Source of the DNA: MESE01 sp036675035
GTDB lineage: Bacteria; Pseudomonadota; Gammaproteobacteria; Burkholderiales; Burkholderiaceae_D
Assembly (NCBI GenBank): GCA_036675035.1
Contig: JAKFFO010000153.1
Coordinates: 1 to 64,000 of the forward strand
DNA: 64,000 bases
Direction of reading: 5' to 3'
This document shows, in pieces, positions 32,411 to 40,842 of this stretch. Under the pieces are notes generated by a model that was not told the origin of the DNA, did not search any database, and saw only the letters and a program-made list of their open reading frames with translations. The translations under genes and the position numbers were made by a program. The stretch's first letter is position 1. The number at the start of each line of letters is the position of its first letter.

Positions 32411-32698
32411 TTACGGTGATCGTTGTGCGTAGCATGCCTGTTCGGCCTTGTCCGCCCATACCGCCAGATTCGCAAGCAAGTCCTGCTGGCTGAATGAGCA
32501 GCTTTCATCGGTAAACAGACTACCCGCTTCCAGCCGGCCCAGCAAATCTTCCATCATCTGCGCATAGCGAGCCGGCAAATCGGCCAGCAGCGCTGTTTGC
32601 GATCGCCACTCCCGGCAAAATTCGGCAATGGATTGCCGGCCGTTCTGCACTTCGGACAGCGAGTGCCGTATTGAGCGAATTGCTTGATCGTGTGACAT
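32411..32698 (-). CDS. hypothetical protein
   Basis: A 95-residue mainly helical soluble protein (MSHDQAIRSIRHSLSEVQNGRQSIAEFCREWRSQTALLADLPARY...). It has no signal peptide and three cysteines. No domain is recognised. It lies 27 bp upstream of the S4-domain gene on the same strand and is likely cotranscribed. Codon use and amino-acid composition look like ordinary coding sequence. Confidence 0.6.
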   Translation of the reverse strand: MSHDQAIRSIRHSLSEVQNGRQSIAEFCREWRSQTALLADLPARYAQMMEDLLGRLEAGSLFTDESCSFSQQDLLANLAVWADKAEQACYAQRSP

Positions 32699-32866
32699 GG
32701 TGGGAGTTTGAGTTAATTCTTAAAAGTGATCAGTCGTACGCGGGGCAGTAGCGCTGACCTCTGTCGCTTCAACCATGGAATATACCGTTGAACCCGCTTG
32801 GGCGTCGAATCAGAGTCGACTGATTTCCTGCCAATGGCTTCAAGCCTTCAATCAAGGCTTATGAAA

Positions 32867-33247
32867 TCAGGATTGAAACGCAGCCACCAAAAACAAGCTT
32901 GCGACGCATCCGTATCCGATCATGAAGGCCACGGTACGCAAACCGGCACGATCAGCCAGGTAAAAAAACGTGAACGCAATACGTGCGGCAATAAATGCTA
33001 CGGCAAGGGCATTGACCGTGGATTGAGGGGCATGCAATTGCTGTGCAATGATCACCGCGGACGCAAAAAACGGAAAAGCCTCGAAATGATTCCGATGCGC
33101 ATAATCTGCGCGTTTTCGCATGCCTTGCTGATTATCGAGCCAGGCGCGCGGGTTGCTATTGTCATACCCGCGTTGCAGCTTCGCAATCGCGACCGTCAGG
33201 AGCGGCATCACGCCCGCGATCAACACACACCAGTACGCAATTTCCAT
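32867..33247 (-). CDS. MAPEG family membrane protein
   Basis: A 126-residue four-helix inner-membrane protein. Seen: NSNPRAWLDNQQGMRKRADYAHRNHFEAFPFFASAVIIA, the MAPEG signature in which the Arg/His/Asn/Glu cluster binds glutathione in eukaryotic homologues, and a C-terminal FTFFYLADRAGLRTVAFMIGYGC. Bacterial MAPEG proteins of this size are mostly uncharacterised; a glutathione-related or stress role is only a family-based guess. It sits between small leftward genes, not clearly in an operon. Confidence 0.88.
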   Translation of the reverse strand: MEIAYWCVLIAGVMPLLTVAIAKLQRGYDNSNPRAWLDNQQGMRKRADYAHRNHFEAFPFFASAVIIAQQLHAPQSTVNALAVAFIAARIAFTFFYLADRAGLRTVAFMIGYGCVASLFLVAAFQS

Positions 33248-33413
33248 ATATTTCCGAATGTTTTTTGACTTTACCGAAGACTAAGCCGCATATTGTACTG
33301 AACGGCGGTCGATACACGCGTTTGGGATGCGGCGCGGTCGACTCGAAATTCCGACGATATTGACGCGATTCGCACTTCCTGCAGAAGCCTCCGTTCCCGA
33401 ATCCTGCCTGCGT

Positions 33414-34583
33414 TCAATGAGCCTGCAGTTTCCCTTTTTCCATCCAGCCCAGTACAGGTGCATGCAGGCTTTGGATATATAGCCGATCCGCCGTCTCCGT
33501 GACACCGGTCGTTTCCGGATACTTCCCGCTCGGATCCTGCAGGTCGGCGACTATCTTCCCTTGTTCGTCGAAAGCAATGACGTGGCCGTATGCAGGCGGC
33601 ACCGGCCACATCGATTTCGGCAGGCGCATCGTCATCTTGCGCAAGAACGGTTTGTCGGCAAGCTTGTCGACTGTGGCGCCGCGCGGTTTGGTAAATCCGA
33701 GCCATATCCGGCCGTTCATGCCGCGCATCAGGTTGTCGGGATAGCCCGGCAGGTTGTCCAGCAGCACTCGCGCCTGCGGCAAGCTGTTCAGGTTGCTGGC
33801 GGCACTCAGCCTGCGCGCACTCGTATCGATTTTCCATACGCGGTATTTTCCGGTTTCTGCCACGAATAGTGAGAGCCCGTCGGCCGCCAGAGCCAGCCCG
33901 TTTGCGAACGACAAATCGCCTATCACCAGCTGGGTGCGGGCGGATGCCGGATCGTAAACCAGCACGCGTCCGGTAGCGGAATGCTCCATGATATCCAGCA
34001 CGCTGGCATTAAAGGTTCCGCCCCATTCCTTTGGGCCGAAACGGCGCGATGCGTCAGTGAAGTAGATCTTGCCGTCGCGAGCGATTGCCACCGCATCGGC
34101 GTACCGGATCGGATCCGGGGTGCCATTGAAGGTTACTTTATCGGCCAGTACCCTGATCTTCGGATCGGTCTCGGGTGCGCCATCCAGCCCGGCACCGGCT
34201 TCGACCGCCAGCAGGCCGCGCATCGCATCGGCAGCAATCAACCGGCCGCTCGCATCGAAATCGAAGCCGAGCACGCGTCCGCCGGTTTTTGCCCACACTT
34301 GCATATCCGAACCATCCGGGTTCATGCGCAGTATCTTGCCGCCATCCACGGCAGCGTACAGCTTTCCGTCATGGCCGACCGCAACGTGTTCCGGCCCGCT
34401 CTCGCTACCTATCGCAATATGCGTCAGGCCGGACAGACGTGTATTGGCGGCATGCGGTCCGACATAGCCGGAATCTTTCGGCGCCTGCCATACCACCGGC
34501 TCGATCGGCACCGGCGCCAAGGTGAGGTAAGCGGCCAGTATCAAGACCGGTATGGCCAATGCGATAGAAATCTTGCGTAACAT
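33414..34583 (-). CDS. SMP-30/strictosidine synthase-like beta-propeller protein
   Basis: A 389-residue protein with an N-terminal signal anchor (ISIALAIPVLILAAYLTLAPV, residues 4-24) and a six-bladed propeller exported to the periplasm. Seen: GPEHVAVGHDGKLYAAVDGGKILRM, the IAADAMRGLLAV blade, IYFTDASRRFG and NGLALAADGLSLFVAETGKYRVWKI, all hallmarks of the strictosidine synthase/APMAP branch. This branch usually shows esterase or lactonase activity. Substrate not assigned. Divergent from a small GIY-YIG-like gene. Confidence 0.85.
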   Translation of the reverse strand: MLRKISIALAIPVLILAAYLTLAPVPIEPVVWQAPKDSGYVGPHAANTRLSGLTHIAIGSESGPEHVAVGHDGKLYAAVDGGKILRMNPDGSDMQVWAKTGGRVLGFDFDASGRLIAADAMRGLLAVEAGAGLDGAPETDPKIRVLADKVTFNGTPDPIRYADAVAIARDGKIYFTDASRRFGPKEWGGTFNASVLDIMEHSATGRVLVYDPASARTQLVIGDLSFANGLALAADGLSLFVAETGKYRVWKIDTSARRLSAASNLNSLPQARVLLDNLPGYPDNLMRGMNGRIWLGFTKPRGATVDKLADKPFLRKMTMRLPKSMWPVPPAYGHVIAFDEQGKIVADLQDPSGKYPETTGVTETADRLYIQSLHAPVLGWMEKGKLQAH

Positions 34584-34677
34584 TACGGCGTCCTTTCTTC
34601 ACGGAATTTTCGCTATCATGATGTTGCAGCGAAAATCTTGCAAGCCGGTTTGTTATTTCAATCAATTGAATGTTCGG

Positions 34678-35001
34678 ATGCCGCGCCATCACCATCATGT
34701 CTATGTAGTCGAATTGTCGAACGACGTTCTCCGCGAGTCGCGCTTCCAGAAAGCGAATCCTGATTACATACCCGACAAGCCTTGTGTCTACGTTGGCATG
34801 ACCGGACTGAACCCGGATCTGCGTTTCGACAAGCACAAGGCCGGCATTCAGTCGAACCGATTCGTGCTCGAGTATGGCTTGCGCCTTTTGCCGGAACTGT
34901 ACGAGATGTACAACCCGATGCCGTACGAAGGCGCATGCGATATGGAAGTCGAGCTGGCTATCGGCCTGCGGGAGGCGGGCTACGGCGTGTGGCAGGCGTG
35001 A
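34678..35001 (+). CDS. small GIY-YIG-like protein
   Basis: A 107-residue protein: MPRHHHHVYVVELSNDVLRESRFQKANPDYIPDKPCVYVGMTGLNPDLRFDKHKAG. The 'V-Y-V-V-E-L...C-V-Y-V-G-M-T-G' pair of strands followed by 'R-F-x-x-H' resembles a minimal GIY-YIG nuclease core with an insertion between the two strands. The usual C-terminal Glu could be in the EGACDMEVEL stretch. The ATG at 34678 gives the conserved-looking N-terminus but has no good ribosome site. Function unproven. Confidence 0.65.
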   Translation: MPRHHHHVYVVELSNDVLRESRFQKANPDYIPDKPCVYVGMTGLNPDLRFDKHKAGIQSNRFVLEYGLRLLPELYEMYNPMPYEGACDMEVELAIGLREAGYGVWQA

Positions 35002-35089
35002 TCCGACGCAGGCGCCGGCCGGAGCCTGAATCTGGTTGCCCGGATTCCTGATCGGTAGTAGCATTTCCCTTCACTTCCACGGAGGCGCC

Positions 35090-35623
35090 ATGCGCAAAAC
35101 AGCCGTTTCAATACTGATGTTGTCCATGTCATGCTCGTCTGCCGCGGTATGGGCCGCCAGCCAGATCAAGCCCGGGCTGTGGGAAGTGACCGTGAAATCG
35201 GATGCAATGAAGAACATGCCGAAGATTCCGCCGGAACAGATGAAGAAAATGCGCGAGATGGGTATCAACATGCCCGAGATGCAGGACGGCGGAATGGTCA
35301 GCAAGGTATGCCTCACCAGGGAAATGGTGGAGCAGGACGAGGCGCCGCAAATGGCTCAAAAGGAGTCCGGCTGCCAAAGCAAAAACTATCAGCGCAGCGG
35401 CAATGCCTATTCTCTCGACATCGTCTGTGACGGCCCGCACATGACCGGCACCGGCAAGGTGAAAGGCGCCTATTCCAGCAGTGAGCGTTTCACGTCGACA
35501 TACGACTTCAAGGGCGCAGCGCGCGGTCAGCCGGTCAACCATCATCAGGAGTCCAGCGGCAAATGGCTGGGGTCGGATTGCGGTTCCGTAAAACCGATTG
35601 ATCAACAGTTCGGGAAAAAATAA
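35090..35623 (+). CDS. DUF3617 family periplasmic protein
   Basis: A 177-residue exported protein. Signal peptide at residues 1-23 (VSILMLSMSCSSAAVWAA), then IKPGLWEVTVKSDAMKNMPKIPPEQMKKM, the DUF3617 opening ('G-L-W-E-V-T/S'). VSKVCLTREM and CQSKNYQRSGNAYSLDIVCDG contain the conserved cysteine pairs. The C-terminal half is a lipocalin-like beta sheet by family expectation. ATG 35090 follows GGAGGCGCC. Function of the family unknown. A terminator follows 16 bp after the stop. Confidence 0.88.
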   Translation: MRKTAVSILMLSMSCSSAAVWAASQIKPGLWEVTVKSDAMKNMPKIPPEQMKKMREMGINMPEMQDGGMVSKVCLTREMVEQDEAPQMAQKESGCQSKNYQRSGNAYSLDIVCDGPHMTGTGKVKGAYSSSERFTSTYDFKGAARGQPVNHHQESSGKWLGSDCGSVKPIDQQFGKK

Positions 35624-35638
35624 CCCGGCTCGGCGCAA

Positions 35639-35679
35639 GCGAACACGGCCTGTGATTTTCCCGGCCATGTTCGCGTTTT
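35639..35679. terminator. Rho-independent terminator after the DUF3617 gene
   Basis: Arms 35639-35650 and 35663-35674 (GCGAACACGGCC and its near-complement) form a 12-bp stem with one mismatch, 12-nt loop, then GTTTT at 35675-35679. It lies between the DUF3617 stop and the convergent lactamase-fold relic. Confidence 0.8.
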
Positions 35680-35708
35680 CGTGAGAGCGGCACGAACCTC
35701 GTTCGACG

Positions 35709-35981
35709 TCAGCGCGGTTTGCTGTCGAAATTCCATGTTTCGCCGTGCTTCAGGTAAGTTACCTTGTCCTGCAATCCGGCTTCCCTTACCTGTTTTTCAA
35801 AATCTTCAATCGGCGATTTGAATACATCGTAGTCGTTGTAATGGATCGGTATCGCCCGGCGCGGCGCGATTATTTTCAACAGGCGAACGCCTTCGGCCTC
35901 ATCCATCGTTACCATCACAGTGTTGAGTATCCTGGTTCCGCCCAGGTGTAGCAGTGCAAGGTCTACATCGGGATAGCGCTT
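35709..35981 (-). pseudogene. C-terminal remnant of an MBL-fold metal-dependent hydrolase
   Basis: The minus frame encodes about 90 residues: KRYPDVDLALLHLGGTRILNTVMVTMDEAEGVRLLKIIAPRRAIPIHYNDYDVFKSPIEDFEKQVREAGLQ... This is the C-terminal third of UlaG/MBL-like hydrolases (conserved 'H-L-G-G-T' with 'MD-x-x-x-G', and 'P-I-H-Y-N-D-Y-D'). A TAG at 35982-35984 lies in frame directly upstream, and no HxHxDH metal motif is found beyond it, so the N-terminal ~150 residues are lost. A start at 35918 would express a 69-residue stub. Confidence 0.75.
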
Positions 35982-36046
35982 CTATGTCGGGGAGGCATGG
36001 CGCAATGGCCCTTTACAAATGGCTGCGTTGGTAGCGAAGATTTTTT

Positions 36047-36721
36047 TCACGCATAAATATTATCTTTCGAAATGGCCTGACGCTTTGGCTTGCTGGCCTG
36101 ATGGCCCAGGAAAGTCAAAATCAAATATACGGCGAGCAGTTGCAATGCCACCGTTGTATCGCTCGACGGCGAGGGCATGATCAGCGTCGATATCTGAACC
36201 GCACTCATCACGATTCCCAGCCATATATACCGCGCACGGTTTTCGGCCGCAATTTTAAGGCAGACAATGACCATGCTCCACAGCAGTGCCAGTTCCAGTG
36301 CAAGCGCGATGTAGCGGAAATTCCAGAGGCCCAAGCCTACCTTGAAGCTGTCGTACCACAGCGGCAGGTCCGGTAGATGGACGATGAAATCCAGAATCCA
36401 GTGGGATCCTACAACGATGCCGATCAGCATCGCGTTGCGAAGCCGATGTACGGATCGCTTCGAAAATCGCCAGTACAGAATTGCTGCGAGCCCGGACCAG
36501 GCGAGCGCTGCCGGCAGGCTGTGAGTGTATGGCATGAAATACAGGTCCAGCGGATTGGGCGGATTGAAGCCCGGAATAATCCGAAGCTTTTCAATGCCGG
36601 ATAAAACCAGGATGGCCCAGAAAAAATCGACGAGCTGACAGGCGATCAAAAGCAGCGGAAGCGAAAGGGACGGGACGGCACGCTTGGCCAGAAACGCGGC
36701 TGAGTAATGGCCTGTCAACAT
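36047..36721 (-). CDS. multispanning membrane protein (YdjM-like metal-dependent hydrolase type)
   Basis: A 224-residue inner-membrane protein with about six hydrophobic segments. It starts MLTGHYSAAFLAKRAVP, has PYTHSLPAALAWSGLAA in the second helix region and GSHWILDFIVHLPDLPLWYDS in the centre. The His5, Thr-His and His-x-x-x-Asp residues parallel the membrane-bound YdjM/DUF457 'metal-dependent hydrolase' pattern, but the activity of that family is unproven. It appears monocistronic, upstream of the lactamase-fold remnant. Confidence 0.7.
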   Translation of the reverse strand: MLTGHYSAAFLAKRAVPSLSLPLLLIACQLVDFFWAILVLSGIEKLRIIPGFNPPNPLDLYFMPYTHSLPAALAWSGLAAILYWRFSKRSVHRLRNAMLIGIVVGSHWILDFIVHLPDLPLWYDSFKVGLGLWNFRYIALALELALLWSMVIVCLKIAAENRARYIWLGIVMSAVQISTLIMPSPSSDTTVALQLLAVYLILTFLGHQASKPKRQAISKDNIYA

Positions 36722-36855
36722 GGCGGGCTCCCCTTGGCTTGGTATTCTTGTTGCGGATCGGCGCTAGCCTAGCATGCCGGAGCGCGCACGCTGTATGGCA
36801 CCGCAAACCGCCCGATCCGGTCCAGGAAAATCCGGGCATGAAACAGAAGGGCGAA

Positions 36856-37248
36856 CTATCTGGCAATGACGCTGATTGCGAGCGCCACGGTCTTGGTCGA
36901 ATCCACTGCAGACGTGGCGGTCAGCGTGAAATTTGTATCGACCGGGCTGGTTATTACCGCATCCCAAACCAGCGGCGTGACTATTTTCAAGGAGCTGGCG
37001 GCGCTGCTGGATCCGGCCGAAAAGACCACCGGTGTGCTGGATCCGATTTCAAGCCGCTGCCCGGAATTGAGGACCAGGCTTGCCCCGCCCGGGCCTATCG
37101 TTGCCGCCATGCCAGGCACTTCGGCGCCATCGACTCTGACCGTCAACGCCAGATCGGGCGCAATCGAAAAACTGCCATCATCGTCGCCGCCGCCGCAAGC
37201 CACGAGCACCATGCAGAGGAGCGAAAGCATTGCAAATTTGAGTGTCAT
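36856..37248 (-). CDS. putative lipoprotein
   Basis: A 130-residue protein with a lipoprotein signal: MTLKFAMLSLLCMVLVACGGGDDDGS, lipobox LVAC with the Cys at residue 18. The Gly/Asp-rich linker avoids inner-membrane retention only by the +2 Gly, so outer-membrane sorting is likely. The mature part is a Ser/Thr/Val/Ala-rich beta protein (LTVRVDGAEVPGMAATIGPGG, NFTLTATSAVDSTKTVALAISV) reminiscent of immunoglobulin-like or bacterial surface domains. No function recognised. Confidence 0.7.
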   Translation of the reverse strand: MTLKFAMLSLLCMVLVACGGGDDDGSFSIAPDLALTVRVDGAEVPGMAATIGPGGASLVLNSGQRLEIGSSTPVVFSAGSSSAASSLKIVTPLVWDAVITSPVDTNFTLTATSAVDSTKTVALAISVIAR

Positions 37249-37502
37249 GGCTGTTCCTTGTCAGGGATTGAAGAAGGCACGATGATGCGCGATGGTCCAT
37301 TGACATGATGATTGATGTGGGCACATTGGTATTGCGCATTATCGGGGTCGCGTTGCGGATTGCCCAACGTCCGGAGAAATTGACTTGCCGTTTTGAAATA
37401 CAAATCACCTCGCATGATGACGGCGCGGCGTTGCCGAACTATTGATCTTATCGCCCATCCTACGGATTCGGACCTACACCAGTGTGTCGAACGGAGGAAA
37501 CC

Positions 37503-37709
37503 ATGACACGACAGGATCAAGCAGCGAAGGATCGTACGCGGAATACCAGCAAATCCGATCAGCGCCAGCCTCAGCCGGGCGGACTGGGAAACCAGAACAT
37601 TAGCCGGCCGGCTCCGATCGAGCAACCAGAAAAGAGTCCGGGCACGCCAGAGCAGCGGGGACTGGAAGACCTGAACCTGACCAGGCCTGCACCGACCGAG
37701 CGGCGCTGA
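37503..37709 (+). CDS. small disordered protein with two internal repeats
   Basis: A 68-residue hydrophilic protein rich in Gln, Pro, Arg and Asn, probably unstructured. It contains two related segments, GLGNQNISRPAPIEQ and GLEDLNLTRPAPTER, separated by PEKSPGTPEQR. ATG 37503 follows GGAGGAAACC, an excellent ribosome site, which supports expression. The end lies 119 bp before the purine permease gene. No family is recognised. Confidence 0.6.
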   Translation: MTRQDQAAKDRTRNTSKSDQRQPQPGGLGNQNISRPAPIEQPEKSPGTPEQRGLEDLNLTRPAPTERR

Positions 37710-37828
37710 CGCTCAGTTGAGCTTTCCATCATCTGACCGAATCGGCGCGAGAACCGGTTGCCCGCACTCAAAAGCCGTGGCAGCATACGGCAGCTGCAAA
37801 TTCCGAATAACCGAATCAGGGATGACAA

Positions 37829-39130
37829 ATGGGTGCGATGGAGAGGTTCTTCAAACTAAAAGAACACGGGACGGATGTGCGAACCGAGCTGCTCGCCGGC
37901 CTCACAACCTTCCTGACCATGGCCTACATAATTTTCGTCAACCCATCGATACTGGGCGATGCCGGAATGCCCAAGGACGCAGTGTTTGTCGCGACCTGCG
38001 TCGCAGCCGCGATCGGGTCGCTGGTGATGGGGCTGTATGCGAATTATCCGATTGCGCTGGCGCCGGGCATGGGCCTGAATGCGTATTTCGCGTACGGCGT
38101 GGTCGGAGGGATGGGTTACACCTGGGAAGCGGCGCTGGGCGCCGTGTTCATTTCCGGATGCCTGTTCCTGCTGGTGAGTATTTTCCGCATTCGCGAGATC
38201 ATCATCAACGGGATTCCGCAATCGATCCGCGCAGCGATCACCGCCGGAATCGGCTTGTTCCTCGCCATCATTGCGCTCAAGAATTCCGGTATCGTGGTGG
38301 CGCATCCGGCTACCATGGTCTCGCTCGGCGACTTGCACAAGCTGCCGGCGTTATTCGCGATCATCGGATTTTTCGTGATCATCGCGCTGGACCAATTGAA
38401 GATAAAGGGCGCGCTGCTGATCGGGATCGTCGCCGTGACCGTGCTGAGCTTCCTGTTCGCCGGGAACCAGTTCACCGGAATCGTATCGGCGCCGCCGTCG
38501 ATCGATCCGACGCTGCTCAGGCTGGATATTTCGTCTGCGTTGTCGCTCGGCATCCTGAATGTGGTCCTGGTATTTTTTCTGGTGGAGCTGTTCGATGCGA
38601 CCGGAACGCTGATGGGTGTCGCCAATCGCGCCGGCCTGCTCAAGAGTGGAAAGATGGACCGGATGAACAAGGCGCTGCTGGCCGACAGCAGCGCGATCGT
38701 CGCTGGATCGATGCTGGGCACTTCCAGCACGACCGCATACATCGAAAGCGCGGCCGGCGTCGAAGCGGGCGGTCGCACCGGCCTGACCGCAGTGGTGGTT
38801 GCGATGCTGTTCCTTGCCTGTCTGTTCATCGCGCCGCTCGCCGGCGCGGTGCCGGCCTATGCGACTGCGCCGGCGCTGCTTTACGTGTCGTGCCTGATGA
38901 TGCGGGAACTGGCCGAGCTGTCGTGGAACGATGCGACCGAAAGCATTCCTGCCGTGATCACCGCAGTGACAATGCCGTTCACCTACTCGATCGCCAACGG
39001 CATTGCGTTCGGATTTATTTCCTATGCGGTATTGAAGTTGTTGACCGGCCGCGCGAAAGAAGTCCAGCCTATCGTCTGGATCATCGCAGCACTGTTTATT
39101 CTGATGTTTGCGTTTCTGGGGTCACACTAG
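37829..39130 (+). CDS. NCS2/AzgA-type purine permease
   Basis: A 433-residue membrane transporter of the AzgA-like branch of nucleobase permeases (GhxP/PbuG type), importing adenine, guanine or hypoxanthine with protons. Seen: LLAGLTTFLTMAYIIFVNPSILGDAGMPKDAVFVATC, LAPGMGLNAYFAYGVVGGMGY, FFLVELFDATGTLMGVANRAGLL and GTSSTTAYIESAAGVEAGGRTGL, all signature stretches of this branch. Which purine is carried cannot be read. Followed by a convergent LysE-family gene. Confidence 0.92.
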   Translation: MGAMERFFKLKEHGTDVRTELLAGLTTFLTMAYIIFVNPSILGDAGMPKDAVFVATCVAAAIGSLVMGLYANYPIALAPGMGLNAYFAYGVVGGMGYTWEAALGAVFISGCLFLLVSIFRIREIIINGIPQSIRAAITAGIGLFLAIIALKNSGIVVAHPATMVSLGDLHKLPALFAIIGFFVIIALDQLKIKGALLIGIVAVTVLSFLFAGNQFTGIVSAPPSIDPTLLRLDISSALSLGILNVVLVFFLVELFDATGTLMGVANRAGLLKSGKMDRMNKALLADSSAIVAGSMLGTSSTTAYIESAAGVEAGGRTGLTAVVVAMLFLACLFIAPLAGAVPAYATAPALLYVSCLMMRELAELSWNDATESIPAVITAVTMPFTYSIANGIAFGFISYAVLKLLTGRAKEVQPIVWIIAALFILMFAFLGSH

Positions 39131-39175
39131 AAAGCGCACCAGCAATCGAGAGTGATCCGCGGTGCGCCGATGCCA

Positions 39176-39835
39176 TCATGCGGTCGGGCTCCGCTTCACA
39201 AAGAACAGCGTGGCGCCGACTGCCATCAACACACCGCCGAAAAGGCGGTTCTGCATTTTCAGCGCACGAGCGTCGCGAAACAGGCGCTGCATCGACGAGG
39301 CGGCAAATGCGTATCCGTGCATGACCACCAGGTCGACCGTGCACATGGTTGCTGCCAGGATCAGCAATTGCGGCAGCAGTGCGGCATCATGCGAAATGAA
39401 CTGCGGCAGAACCGCCACCATGAAGACGATGCCTTTCGGATTGGTTGCATTGGTCAGGAAGCCGAGCAGAAAACGTTTCCTGAATGCGGGTACAGCGGCC
39501 GGTGCGAGAGCGCTGTGCGCATCCGGCACCGGCATGCCGCTACCAGTCTCGATCTTGGCGCGCCATTGGCTCACGCCCAGATAGATAAGGTATATCGCAC
39601 CGACGATCTTGACGATACTGAACGCGACTTCCGATGCCAGCAGGATCGATCCGACCCCCGCGCCGGCGATGAACAGCACCAGCAGCAATCCGGCCTGCAG
39701 GCCGAAAATCGTAGGAGTGGCTCTTTTTACGCCATACGTCAGGCCATGCGACATCGACAAGACCGCCCCGGAGCCGGGGGATACTGCGATGATGCAGGCA
39801 GCAAACAGGAAAGTGATCCAGGTGGCAAAGGTCAT
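39176..39835 (-). CDS. LysE/RhtB family exporter
   Basis: A 219-residue, six-helix inner-membrane exporter of amino acids or homoserine lactone-type molecules. Seen: FAACIIAVSPGSGAVLSMSHGLTYGVKRATPTIFGLQAG, the 'P-G-x-x' RhtB N-terminal motif, then YLIYLGVSQWRAKI and RKRFLLGFLTNATNPKGIVFMVAVLPQF ('N-P-K' motif). It is monocistronic, convergent with the purine permease across 45 bp. Specific substrate unknown. Confidence 0.9.
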   Translation of the reverse strand: MTFATWITFLFAACIIAVSPGSGAVLSMSHGLTYGVKRATPTIFGLQAGLLLVLFIAGAGVGSILLASEVAFSIVKIVGAIYLIYLGVSQWRAKIETGSGMPVPDAHSALAPAAVPAFRKRFLLGFLTNATNPKGIVFMVAVLPQFISHDAALLPQLLILAATMCTVDLVVMHGYAFAASSMQRLFRDARALKMQNRLFGGVLMAVGATLFFVKRSPTA

Positions 39836-40071
39836 TTTGTGGCGACAGCGCTTGGCAAAAATATGGCGGGAAACAACGACGCAAATGGACCGGCCAGGTT
39901 GGCCATCAACGGCAACACATAATAAAAACGCGCCGCGATAACACAGGGGCGGCCAGTTCCGGCGCTATTATCGCCCGAAGATGAAAGCGAGTGTGGAACA
40001 CGACAGCGCTTGCAGGTCAGCGCCGGCCCGGCGGGGAATGATCGTAGCCACTTTTACCTGCGGCGGGTGGA

Positions 40072-40674
40072 TCAACCCTTTTCCCTGGCGAGCGCAAGGA
40101 ACTCGCTTCTGAGCGCCAGGTTGCTTTGCATTTCCCCGAGCACGGCGGAAGTCACCGTTTCTTCTCCGGGTGTCTGGATGCCGCGGCTTTCCATGCACAT
40201 GTGGCGGCAGCGGACCACGACACCGACCGAAAGCGGCTCGACATGGGTCATCAGTGCATCGGCGATCTGGATCGTCAGGCGTTCCTGTACCTGCAGACGC
40301 TTGGCGAAGCAGTCCACCAGCCGGGTCAACTTGGACAAGCCGACGATTTTTCCGTTCGGCGTATATCCGACCGTTGCGGTGCCGAAGAATGGAGCGAGGT
40401 GATGCTCGCAATGGCTGTAGACCGGAATCCCACGCACCACGATCAGTTCGTTATATTGTTCGGCTCCATCCTCGAATACCTTCAGAATATCGGCAGGATT
40501 CTTGCCGTAGCCGGAAGTCCACTGGCGCCAGGCCTTTTCGACGCGCTGCGGCGTGTCGAGCAAGCCTTGCCGATCCGGATCCTCGCCGAGATGGATCAGG
40601 AAGCGGCGCCAATCCGCCGTCGAGAATTCATCGTCGCCCGCGTCTCGAATCAATGCCATGTTTGCAGGTTTCAT
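40072..40674 (-). CDS. folE: GTP cyclohydrolase I
   Basis: Zinc enzyme converting GTP to dihydroneopterin triphosphate, the first committed step of folate synthesis. 200 residues. Seen: DPDRQGLLDTPQRVEKAWRQW, zinc and active-site VYSHCEHHLAPFFGTATVGYTPNGKIVGLSKLTRLVDCFA, QERLTIQIADAL and GVVVRCRHMCMESRGIQ with the third zinc Cys. All catalytic residues are present. It is leftward, 169 bp downstream of the ECF sigma factor gene on the same strand; independent transcription is likely. Confidence 0.96.
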   Translation of the reverse strand: MKPANMALIRDAGDDEFSTADWRRFLIHLGEDPDRQGLLDTPQRVEKAWRQWTSGYGKNPADILKVFEDGAEQYNELIVVRGIPVYSHCEHHLAPFFGTATVGYTPNGKIVGLSKLTRLVDCFAKRLQVQERLTIQIADALMTHVEPLSVGVVVRCRHMCMESRGIQTPGEETVTSAVLGEMQSNLALRSEFLALAREKG

Positions 40675-40842
40675 TTCGCTTCATCCATCAGGTCAGGGAG
40701 CCGCAATATTTGCGGCATATAACATTGGCGAACAAGGTCGTGACTATACAGGCGGCCATCATTTCCGGCCCTGGGGTAAACCGTTCGCCTGCTTGAGAGA
40801 TGCAATTGGCGCAGCACGCCGACTTCGCCGAATGATGAAAAT

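Noticed and set aside
39134..39167. GCGCACC/GGTGCGC inverted repeat between the purine permease and LysE genes as terminator
   Set aside because: Only a 7-bp stem with a 20-nt loop and no T-run; too weak to call.
37717..39324. Plus-strand 535-codon open frame overlapping the purine permease
   Set aside because: Arg/Cys-rich shadow in another frame of the permease gene, which has family motifs throughout.
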